Shown here one piece after another: positions 26,692-33,750 of a stretch of DNA of 64,000 nt. The notes under the pieces were generated by a model. The model was not told the origin of the DNA, ran no database searches, and saw nothing but the letters and a program-made list of their open reading frames with translations. Source of the stretch: Ewingella sp049889095 (GTDB taxonomy: Bacteria; Pseudomonadota; Gammaproteobacteria; Enterobacterales; Enterobacteriaceae); NCBI GenBank assembly GCA_049889095.1, contig JBLJFK010000001.1; one strand, given 5' to 3'. Within the stretch, counting starts at the first letter, position 1. The number at the start of each line of letters is the position of its first letter. The position numbers were made by a program, and so were the translations under genes.

Positions 26692-27701
26692 GGCAGGCTG
26701 TTCACGAAGCTGGCGTCAATCACCTCAGCGGCGGTCACCGGTTTAGGAATAAGACCGGCGGCGGTGGCGGCTTTCAACACGTGGGTAAAAGTCTGGTCAG
26801 CGAAGGTGTGGCTGAGTACCTGTTTGTTTTCCGCCAGCGAGTAATATTTGACGCCGTCAAACGCGGTTTCCAGATCAGCAGGCGTTGCGCCAACGGCTTT
26901 GGCGATAATCGCGCGATCTGCCGTGGTATTAGCCTGATAATGGGTCAGAGCGGCATCCCAGCTTTTAATCAGCGCGACGATCTGCCCCGGTTTTTCTTTC
27001 AGCACGGAATCACGGACCACCAGCACATCGCCAATCAGACCGGGGTCAGAAGACCCGCTGTAGAGCATTTTCAGCGACGGATCCTGTTTTTTCGCGGCAG
27101 AAATGTACGGTTCGTAAGTCACGGCGGCGGTTACGCGTTTGGCGATCAGCGCGCTGCCCGCAGAATCAGCGGGCATCGGTACCGGCGTGATATCGCTCCA
27201 TTTCAGCCCCGCGGCATTAACCGCGCTGTGCAGCAGAATGTCGCTGGTGGTGCCTTCTTCAAAGGCCACCTGTTTGCCTTTCAGATCTTTGAGCGTGGTG
27301 ATGTCTTTACCGACCAGCAGGGCGTCTGCGGTTTCGCTTTGATCGAGCAACAGCACGATTTTGACTGGTAAACCGGCTGAGACCATCGCCATGGCGGTGT
27401 GCGTGGCAATATTTGCGCCGTCGATCTGGCCGCTGGCTAAGGCGGCGTTGATGTCTTTATCTTCGGCGAAGTTAACGATATCGACCTTTTCCAGTCCTTG
27501 TTGTTTAAAAATGCCCTGACTTTGTGCGACGTGCCACTGGCCGTAGCCCAGCCAGGGCTCGATCCCCATTTTGAACGTGCCGGCTTCCGCCGCGGCCGCG
27601 AGTACTGATGTGTTCAGGCTGAAGGTACCGAGTACGCTCAGGCAGCAGGCCAGTGCCAGTTTGCTTTTGAAGAAGCCGGTTAAGGTCTGAGAAGGTGACA
27701 T
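26688..27701 (-). CDS. NitT/TauT-type ABC transporter 2, periplasmic binding protein
   Basis: A secreted binding protein of 337 residues with a signal peptide of ~37 residues ending near LAAAAEA. The mature N-terminus reads MGIEPWLGYGQWHVAQSQGIF, and DLKGKQVAFEEGTTSDILLHSAV and AVTYEPYISAAKK follow, as in TauA/SsuA-like proteins. It is first in the operon, with GAGGAAATT before the ATG and a HutC operator about 60 bases upstream. An imidazole-type ligand is suggested by the regulation and by the histidinol-dehydrogenase-like enzyme, but cannot be read from the sequence. Confidence 0.88.
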   Translation of the reverse strand: MSPSQTLTGFFKSKLALACCLSVLGTFSLNTSVLAAAAEAGTFKMGIEPWLGYGQWHVAQSQGIFKQQGLEKVDIVNFAEDKDINAALASGQIDGANIATHTAMAMVSAGLPVKIVLLLDQSETADALLVGKDITTLKDLKGKQVAFEEGTTSDILLHSAVNAAGLKWSDITPVPMPADSAGSALIAKRVTAAVTYEPYISAAKKQDPSLKMLYSGSSDPGLIGDVLVVRDSVLKEKPGQIVALIKSWDAALTHYQANTTADRAIIAKAVGATPADLETAFDGVKYYSLAENKQVLSHTFADQTFTHVLKAATAAGLIPKPVTAAEVIDASFVNSLP

Positions 27702-27760
27702 AATTTCCTCGCTTGGTGTGGTAAGAGAAAAAGACGGCTAATAAAATCCTAATGTGCAAC

Positions 27761-27774
27761 CCTGTATAGACAAG
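27761..27774 (-). promoter_or_regulatory. HutC operator before transporter 2/histidinol-dehydrogenase-like operon
   Basis: CCTGTATAGACAAG is identical over 14 bases to the hutH operator. It lies 60 bases upstream of the first gene of the minus-strand operon, linking that operon to the hut regulon. Confidence 0.88.
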
Positions 27775-28033
27775 TTGTTTAAGCAATTACTACGCCATAG
27801 TTGAAATCACGGAAGGAAATCAGGCAGGGCTTTGATGTTATACATTTTTAGATAATTAATGAGAAGAAGGTAAACGAACCTATAAATAAAAGTAATAACT
27901 TGCACCACAAGATGACATTTATTGCTCTCATATGGAGCAGTTCTGCGTTGCGCGTAGTGGCTGAAGGGCTGATTTTAATTTAAAAAGTGACGGCCGTTTT
28001 CAAAAATCACACCGTATCGAGATACCGTGGCAC

Positions 28034-28206
28034 TCATTTCATTGCAAATGCAATTTCTGCGTCAAAAGGGAGTCCTGACTTCAGCACGCCATAAGCGAGT
28101 TGGAGCAGCTTACGCATGACGGCATAAATGCCTACTTCCCGCCTTTGTTACGAGCAACTAACCTTTCCCACTGTTTTCTGATGGCAACATTGCATCGGGT
28201 CGCGGA
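28034..28206 (-). pseudogene. IS110-family transposase, C-terminal remnant
   Basis: Translating the minus strand gives RCNVAIRKQWERLVARNKGG, then after a one-base frameshift near 28133, GIYAVMRKLLQLAYGVLKSG and FDAEIAFAMK with a stop. This pattern (VMRKLL and a following hydrophobic helix) is that of the C-terminus of IS110-type transposases. Nothing of the N-terminal catalytic part is present. The assignment rests on the short translated remnant. Confidence 0.55.
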
Positions 28207-28267
28207 CAGGGGATCGGTTATCTAAATTCGATGTATTCAACGAAGCTCTGTCAAGATCAGTAATTAA

Positions 28268-28489
28268 TACCAACCCCAACTAATTTATATATGGTTTTAC
28301 TTGATACAAAACGAAAGTGCTGAATTTGCAAGTTATGCTACATTGCTGTCGCCAGTTATTACCGTCATGATAGCCTCGGTATTTATGAATGAAGATCTAG
28401 CTACTAAACAGATATTTGGTTTTTCTTTATTGTTAATAAGTGCAATGTTGGTGGATGTATTAAGACCCTATCTTTCCAAGGTTAGATAG
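28268..28489 (+). pseudogene. EamA/DMT-family transporter, C-terminal fragment
   Basis: The open frame without a proper start encodes about 73 residues. WFYLIQNESAEFASYATLL, PVITVMIASVFMNEDL and FGFSLLLISAMLVDVLR are typical of the last two membrane helices of EamA drug/metabolite transporters. The other eight helices are missing. Base composition is clearly more A+T-rich than the hut cluster. Confidence 0.55.
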
Positions 28490-28661
28490 AAAAGGGCGTT
28501 TTTGAGTAAATCGAACTTTCTGAAAGTACCCCATCAAGACTAACCATCTACTTTTTGAGACATCGAATTTTTAAGCCATATTTCAGTACTCTTTGTTGGT
28601 AATAGTGATGAAGGCGGTAAGATGTCCGCTCTTAGCTCATACCAGATGTCCACAAAAAGCA

Positions 28662-28695
28662 AAAATCCCGCTTCAGTTCCCTGAAGCGGGATTTT
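28662..28695 (-). terminator. terminator of tRNA-Asn
   Basis: A 15-base perfect stem (ATCCCGCTTCAG with CTGAAGCGGGAT plus flanking A/T pairs) with loop TTCC and a T-run on the minus strand lies directly after the tRNA-Asn 3' end. Confidence 0.9.
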
Positions 28696-28701
28696 CTAAT
28701 T

Positions 28702-28777
28702 TGGCTCCTCTGACTGGACTCGAACCAGTGACATACGGATTAACAGTCCGCCGTTCTACCAACTGAACTACAGAGGA
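28702..28777 (-). tRNA. tRNA-Asn (GTT)
   Basis: The 76-base cloverleaf begins TCCTCTGTAGTTCAGTTGG and ends with encoded GCCA. The anticodon loop CTGTTAA gives anticodon GTT. It is nearly identical to E. coli asnT. Its 3' end carries the 17-base core known as an integration target, and a partial copy of this end lies at 5301-5317. Confidence 0.97.
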
Positions 28778-29003
28778 ATCGTTTGAACGGGGCGAATAAT
28801 ATCGAGTGACCGTGGGCATGTCAAAGGGTTAAGTGAAAATAGCGTTCGTTTGCTGAGAATTTCGCCAGGTTGTTGATTTTTCTGACATGAGTTTTGGAAT
28901 GAGCGGGCAGGGCGAAACGGTGCTAACGGTTCCAGAGCATTTTTTCTAACGGGAAAATGCCGCGGGAACGTTGATATAAGTTTGAGATGTAAGAAGATTG
29001 GAA

Positions 29004-29052
29004 ACAAAAAGCCAGCGGCTAACCGGGCAGTAGACCGGATAACAGCTGGCAG
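29004..29052 (-). terminator. terminator of cycA
   Basis: GCCAGC (29011-29016) pairs with GCTGGC (29045-29050), with inner CCGG pairing, and a TTTTTG run follows on the minus strand, 14 bases after the cycA stop. Confidence 0.65.
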
Positions 29053-29065
29053 TAAACCACTATCG

Positions 29066-30502
29066 TTAGGCTGTACGTTTGCGGCTTCGCAACCAATATC
29101 CAATTCCCAGGATCACAAACCACAGTGGAGTCACGATCAGTGCTTGCCGGGTATCGTCCTGCAAGGTCAGCAGTATTAGCACAAAGACGAAGAATGCCAT
29201 GCAAACCCAGCACATCAGCTTGCCGAGCGGCATTTTGTAGATAGACGCTTCATGCAGCTGCGGGCGTTGGCGGCGATAGACCAGATACGAGCATAGAATG
29301 ATAGTCCACACGAACATAAACAGGATGGCTGACACCGTAGTGACCAGCGTGAATACCGTCATTACGTTGGGAATAAGATATATCAGCACGACACCGCCCA
29401 GCAGGCAGATGCAGGAGAAGGTCAGCCCGTTCGACGGTACTGCGCGGGAGGATAACTTGCCAAACGCCTTGGGTGCATTACCTTCTTGTGCCAGACCAAA
29501 CAGCATGCGGCTGGTGGAGAATACTCCGCTGTTAGCGGAGGAAGCCGCAGATGTCAGGACCACAAAGTTGATAATACTGGCCGCAGCGGGCAAACCGGCA
29601 ATAACGAACAGCTCCACGAACGGGCTTTTGTCAGGCACCACTGAGCTCCACGGTGTGACTGACATAATGACGATCAGCGAGAACACGTAAAACATAATGA
29701 TGCGCAAGGGGATCGCATTGATGGCGCGCGGCAGGGATTTCAGCGGGTCTTTAGTTTCTGCAGCGGTAGTGCCTACCAGCTCAATGCCGACGAAGGCAAA
29801 GACCGCGATCTGGAAGCCAGCAAAGAATCCGCTGATGCCTTTGGGGAAGAAACCGCCGTCATTCCACAAGTTGCTGAAGGAAGCTACCGAACCGGTTGGC
29901 GTCTGGAAATGGGTTAATACCATCACCAACCCTGCAATGATCAGGCCGACAATGGCAACGATTTTAATCATCGCGAACCAGAATTCCATCTCACCAAACA
30001 TTTTCACGGTGGCGAGGTTCAGGCTCAGTAAAACCGCAACACAAAGCAGAGAGGCAATCCATTGTGACAGCCCGGGGAACCAGAACTGGGCGTAAGCGGT
30101 TATCGCCACCACGTCGGCAATCCCGGTGACCACCCAGCAGAACCAGTAAGTCCAGCCGGTGAAATATCCGGCCCACGGACCTAATAGGTCGGCGGCGAAG
30201 TCACTGAAGGATTTGTAGTCGAGGTTGGAGAGCAGCAGTTCGCCCATCGCCCGCATCACGAAAAACAGCATAAAGCCGATGATCATATAAACGAAAATGA
30301 TGGAAGGGCCGGCCAGGCTGATGGTTTTCCCCGAGCCCATAAACAGACCCGTACCAATGGCGCCACCGATAGCGATAAGTTGTATATGCCGGTTACTGAG
30401 GTTACGCCGCAGGCTGTCTGCGCTCTCGGCTTCCGGTTTTGTGAGGATGTTTGTCTCTTCTTGCATGTTGTATTGATTCCTGTTTGCGCTTTGTAGCGAC
30501 AT
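29066..30502 (-). CDS. cycA: D-serine/D-alanine/glycine:H+ symporter
   Basis: CycA imports glycine, D-alanine, D-serine and D-cycloserine across the inner membrane. It belongs to the amino acid-polyamine-organocation superfamily with about twelve membrane helices. The N-terminal RHIQLIAIGGAIGTGLFMGSG is the signature of the amino acid permease family, and long stretches agree with E. coli CycA, such as GWTYWFCWVVTGIADVVAIT. Length is 478 residues. The ATG at 30502 has AGGG seven bases upstream; an ATG at 30466 is an alternative. The gene is monocistronic, between tRNA-Asn and tRNA-Lys. Confidence 0.95.
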   Translation of the reverse strand: MSLQSANRNQYNMQEETNILTKPEAESADSLRRNLSNRHIQLIAIGGAIGTGLFMGSGKTISLAGPSIIFVYMIIGFMLFFVMRAMGELLLSNLDYKSFSDFAADLLGPWAGYFTGWTYWFCWVVTGIADVVAITAYAQFWFPGLSQWIASLLCVAVLLSLNLATVKMFGEMEFWFAMIKIVAIVGLIIAGLVMVLTHFQTPTGSVASFSNLWNDGGFFPKGISGFFAGFQIAVFAFVGIELVGTTAAETKDPLKSLPRAINAIPLRIIMFYVFSLIVIMSVTPWSSVVPDKSPFVELFVIAGLPAAASIINFVVLTSAASSANSGVFSTSRMLFGLAQEGNAPKAFGKLSSRAVPSNGLTFSCICLLGGVVLIYLIPNVMTVFTLVTTVSAILFMFVWTIILCSYLVYRRQRPQLHEASIYKMPLGKLMCWVCMAFFVFVLILLTLQDDTRQALIVTPLWFVILGIGYWLRSRKRTA

Positions 30503-30836
30503 GATTCAACCCTGTCACTATCATTTATCGTTTTTTGAGCTCTGAGTGGCTCTCTTTACACCTGTCATTTACCCCCGTTTGATTGGGCTGAGCGCTGTAA
30601 TGGTAATGTTAAAATCTCGCTTATTATAACCAGCATGAAAATTAAGACCGAGTAAAACGTATAGTAATTTTTACATGCGTGGTGTGTGAGTGTTAATTAA
30701 TCGATTTTTGACATCAGAGCGGACAATAATACCTTGTTTCGGTGTGATAGAAATCACAATAACGAGGGGAAGTGACTGCAAAAAATTGGTTCAAAGTTTG
30801 ACATCTGATGGTCAGAGGAGAATAATCCTTCGCGTT
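30503..30836. other. intergenic region upstream of cycA and tRNA-Lys
   Basis: About 330 bases of A+T-rich, apparently non-coding DNA hold the promoter regions of the divergent cycA and tRNA-Lys. I can name no specific operator in it. Confidence 0.4.
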
Positions 30837-30912
30837 GGGTCGTTAGCTCAGTTGGTAGAGCCGTTGACTCTTAATCAATTGGTCGCTGGTTCGAACCCAG
30901 CACGACCCACCA
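30837..30912 (+). tRNA. tRNA-Lys (CTT)
   Basis: The 76-base tRNA begins GGGTCGTTAGCTCAGTTGG and ends with encoded CCA. The anticodon loop reads CTCTTAA, so the anticodon is CTT, for AAG codons, rather than the TTT of the usual enteric tRNA-Lys. An integrase remnant lies about 110 bases beyond the 3' end. Confidence 0.95.
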
Positions 30913-31025
30913 ACAATTTCAAAGAGTTACATTATATTTTTTGCCTCTACATTATCCCTTGAGACATATTTGAGCCGTTCCTGCCAAATATGACGTCTAT
31001 TTGAGTGTTGTGTGAGTTAAACGAT

Positions 31026-31217
31026 TTAGCGAGAGATAAGCCTATCTCTGAACCATTTCTGTTGACTCCATATCGCCCTTTCTTGCCGTGCAGATAATTA
31101 AACCCCGCATTGAACGAACCCGTTTGTCCATGCATAGCGCAAATCATGAAAACGAAAGTCTTCTATCACTGCGCTAATTAAACCCGCCTTCCATGCTGTA
31201 TTTCCATCGACGCTCAT
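31026..31217 (-). pseudogene. phage/island tyrosine integrase, C-terminal remnant
   Basis: Translation of the minus strand gives AWKAGL, IEDFRFHDLRYAW and GFVQCGV before a stop. After it comes LSARQERAIWSQQKWFRDRL, which matches the downstream HxLR-to-GHxx region of tyrosine recombinases in decayed form. HDLR is the conserved His-x-x-Arg active-site box. The remnant has at least one stop and a degraded final box, and the N-terminal domains are missing. It lies next to the tRNA-Lys 3' end, the usual place for an island integrase. Confidence 0.7.
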
Positions 31218-31411
31218 TTCCTTATTTCTATTTTTTTCCCGGCAATCAGCTTTTCGGATGATATTTTGTGAACCGCTAGCACACCGAAAAAAACCTCCTA
31301 TTCTGACGGTCTATCCCTGATAAGAAGAAAAATTAACCGGCTAAAAACGGGTACTCAAGTCAGTATCCATAAGCCCGTTAAGTATTTCTTACTTTGTGAG
31401 GTTGAGCAGCC

Positions 31412-31585
31412 ATGAACGCGATCCTTAATTTTGATGCGCAGTCGCTGGCACGGCTTATTCGTCAGCGTGAGTTGTCTGCGGTAGCAGCGGCTAAAGTGAA
31501 TTCAGCCATCCCTGCGCGCAGGAATAACCCCTTGATTGCCTTCGGCGGAGTTATAAAAAAGCCTGCAATTACGCAGGCTTCTTAG
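31412..31585 (+). pseudogene. possible amidase N-terminal fragment
   Basis: The 57-residue frame begins MNAILNFDAQSLARLIRQRE followed by LSA, like the first ~25 residues of amidase-signature enzymes. It then departs from the family and runs into the fabV terminator. The AMS catalytic region is absent. It is probably a leftover of a deleted gene; the short match makes the call tentative. Confidence 0.35.
31559..31583. terminator. terminator at the fabV 3' side
   Basis: AAGCCTGC and GCAGGCTT form an 8-base stem around the loop AATTAC, flanked by A- and T-rich runs. It lies 30 bases after the fabV stop and can act in both directions. Confidence 0.75.
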
Positions 31586-31612
31586 ATTTACAAATTTGTC
31601 GATGATGAATAC

Positions 31613-32812
31613 TTAGACTAATTCGATAACTTCGAAATGAACTTCAGCGCTGACATCGGCGTCATAATCTACGCCTTTCAGGCCAAAGCCGAACAGACGC
31701 AGGAACTCTTGTTTGTAGCTTTTGTAATCGGTCAATTCATAGATGTTGTCATCATTGATTTGTGCCCAGATTTCGCCACAGGTCTTTTGCACGTCTTCAC
31801 GCAGTTCCCAGTCGTCCAGACGCAGACGGTTTTGGTCGTCGGTTTCCGGCGTTTGACCGTTATACAGTTTGGTCGCAAACAGGCGCTGAACTTGTTCGAT
31901 ACACCCTTCGTGAATGCTTTGCTCTTTCATGATTTTGAACACGATAGAGATATAAAGCGGCATCACTGGGATAGCAGCGGAAGCCTGGGTGACCACCGAT
32001 TTCAATACCGCCACGTTGGCTGAACCGCCTGTGGCTTTCAATTTTCTGTCGATAGCGTGCGCGGCGCGATCCAGATCTTCTTTCGCTTTGCCCAGCGTAC
32101 CGTGCCAATAAATCGGCCAGGTCAGTTCAGTACCAATATAGGAATAGGCTACAGATTTAGCGTTATCCGCCAGCACGCCCGCATCAGCGAGGGCGTCCAT
32201 CCACAGTTCCCAATCCTGTCCGCCCATCACTTTGATGGTGTCGGCGATTTCCTGCTCATTGGCCGGTTCAACCACGGCAGAAACCAGTTTGTCTTTGTTG
32301 GTATCCAGCGCCGTGGATTGGTACGGTTCGCCGATAGGCTTCAGTGCAGAGCGTACAACTTCACCCGTATCCGGCATTTTACGCACCGGCGACGCCAGCG
32401 AGTAAACCACCAGGTCAATTTTGCCCAGATCCTGTTTGATCAGGTCGATAACGGTGTCACGGCATTCGTTGGAGAATGCATCGCCGTTAACGCTTTTGGA
32501 ATAAAGACCTTCTTCTTTGGCTGCTTTATCGAAAGCGGCTGCGTTGTACCAGCCAGCGGAGCCGGTTTTGGTTTCGCTACCTGGTTTTTCGAAAAATACA
32601 CCGATGGTGGCAGCATCTGCACCAAAAGCTGCATTAATTCTTGAGGCAAGCCCATAACCCGTAGAGGCACCGATGACCAGGACGCGTTTAGGCCCGTCTT
32701 TTAGTTTGCCCTGCGCTTTCACGTAGGCAATTTGCTCACGTACGTTGGCTTCACAACCGACAGGGTGAGTGGTCGTACAGATAAAACCGCGAATTTTAGG
32801 TTTGATTATCAT
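31613..32812 (-). CDS. fabV: trans-2-enoyl-ACP/CoA reductase FabV
   Basis: FabV reduces the enoyl double bond in fatty-acid elongation with NADH. It is the large, triclosan-insensitive alternative to FabI. The NAD site VLVIGASTGYGLASRI lies near residue 44-59. The catalytic Y-x8-K pair is Tyr235 and Lys244 within YWHGTLGKAK. Length is 399 residues, as in Yersinia and Vibrio FabV. A terminator follows the stop. The gene stands alone. Confidence 0.96.
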   Translation of the reverse strand: MIIKPKIRGFICTTTHPVGCEANVREQIAYVKAQGKLKDGPKRVLVIGASTGYGLASRINAAFGADAATIGVFFEKPGSETKTGSAGWYNAAAFDKAAKEEGLYSKSVNGDAFSNECRDTVIDLIKQDLGKIDLVVYSLASPVRKMPDTGEVVRSALKPIGEPYQSTALDTNKDKLVSAVVEPANEQEIADTIKVMGGQDWELWMDALADAGVLADNAKSVAYSYIGTELTWPIYWHGTLGKAKEDLDRAAHAIDRKLKATGGSANVAVLKSVVTQASAAIPVMPLYISIVFKIMKEQSIHEGCIEQVQRLFATKLYNGQTPETDDQNRLRLDDWELREDVQKTCGEIWAQINDDNIYELTDYKSYKQEFLRLFGFGLKGVDYDADVSAEVHFEVIELV

Positions 32813-32867
32813 GAATGGCTTATCTTGGTTGCTTATATAGGACGGTAATATTACTTAATATTGGCAC

Positions 32868-33071
32868 TTATTTCTCGTAGAAATTTTTAATCTCCAGAGG
32901 AGTGTCTACACTTGCCCAACGAATTTCGCTTTCGCGATGCAGGCTGATGGTGCTATCTCCCCACGAAATGTAATAGGATACCTCGCCTGAAAGAGGCTCA
33001 AAGATATTGCCGATGACGCCTTTTATCTCGCCTGATTGATGCTTCACAATACTGCCTTTCTGAAAAATCAT
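32868..33071 (-). CDS. small conserved hypothetical protein, SH3-like
   Basis: The 67-residue protein starts MIFQKGSIVKHQSGEIKGVIG and has alternating strands with ISWGDSTISLHRESEIRW, suggesting a small beta-barrel (SH3- or KOW-like). I do not recognise a named family. GGAGGAGCC precedes the ATG at good distance. It is encoded upstream of fabV on the same strand but 56 bases away, and may share its transcript. Confidence 0.55.
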   Translation of the reverse strand: MIFQKGSIVKHQSGEIKGVIGNIFEPLSGEVSYYISWGDSTISLHRESEIRWASVDTPLEIKNFYEK

Positions 33072-33284
33072 GGCTCCTCCTCTGACGGTACTGCGCTGTT
33101 TGCCGTCGGTATATCTTCAACTTAGCATAGGTTGAAGAAGCTGGGGGCACCGTTGTGTTTCTCATCAGGATCAGGCAGTAAAAGTGAGGCTGATATTATA
33201 TCATCAAGGTGTGACAGCCTCGGCTACCACGCCAAAACATTCAGTGCTATTTTCGATTTTGCAGAGTTAACCAAGGGTGCGTAA

Positions 33285-33572
33285 ATGAAGAATCTGATGA
33301 TCGATGTGCTGATCAAACTATCAAAAGTTGAAGTGGAATCCAAAGAGCTGGTGGCTCAGGTTGAAGCGCAATCTCTATTGATTGCTGCGCTTTTGCTTTC
33401 GGTGGGTAAAGAGGAGACGGACGATCTGTCGACTAACATCCATAGCGCTGCGTTAGCCGCGTCACAGTCCTCGCAGGAGATTTTGCAATCTGACGTGGAT
33501 ATGATCCTGGCCCATTTTGACCGCTTGCTGAAAGTCACTAAGTTTGTGGCTGATCACGCAGAAGAAGAGTGA
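33285..33572 (+). CDS. iraP: IraP-like anti-adaptor, RpoS stabiliser
   Basis: IraP binds the adaptor RssB and so blocks delivery of sigma-S (RpoS) to the ClpXP protease. The N-terminal pattern MKNL-x5-L-KL-x-E-ESKEL-AQVEAQ agrees with E. coli IraP, whose first 30 residues form the same coiled-coil. The C-terminal half is more divergent but keeps a terminal LLK segment. Length is 95 residues versus 86 in E. coli. The gene is monocistronic. Confidence 0.75.
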   Translation: MKNLMIDVLIKLSKVEVESKELVAQVEAQSLLIAALLLSVGKEETDDLSTNIHSAALAASQSSQEILQSDVDMILAHFDRLLKVTKFVADHAEEE

Positions 33573-33750
33573 TCCCGCGGGCTATGGATCATCTATAGCC
33601 CAGTAATGCCTCCTTTCCCATGGCCTTTGTTGACTGTCTGTCCGTTACGCACGGGTTGATGTCAGTTAGCAAGGCGCAGGCGTCTTTCGATTACGGCATA
33701 CTCTTTTCAGGCTGCAGCATGACGTTAGCAGCATTGAATGGAGCATTGCC

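Larger units (their letters stand above)
27782..28701. other. remnant zone between transporter operon and tRNA-Asn
   Basis: This low-G+C stretch of about 920 bases contains only gene fragments: an IS110-type transposase tail (28034-28206) and a DMT-transporter tail (28268-28489). No intact gene is seen. It forms the right end of the candidate island. Confidence 0.6.
5301..28717. mobile_element. candidate genomic island at tRNA-Asn carrying the hut cluster
   Basis: The segment is bounded by direct copies of the tRNA-Asn 3' end. The cargo is the complete histidine cluster plus associated transporters. Both edges hold fragments of mobile or truncated genes, including an IS110 remnant and a DMT-transporter fragment near the tRNA end. 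No integrase is visible inside, so if this was an integrative element it has lost its mobility genes. The alternative is a repeat left by recombination between asn tRNA loci. Confidence 0.35.
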
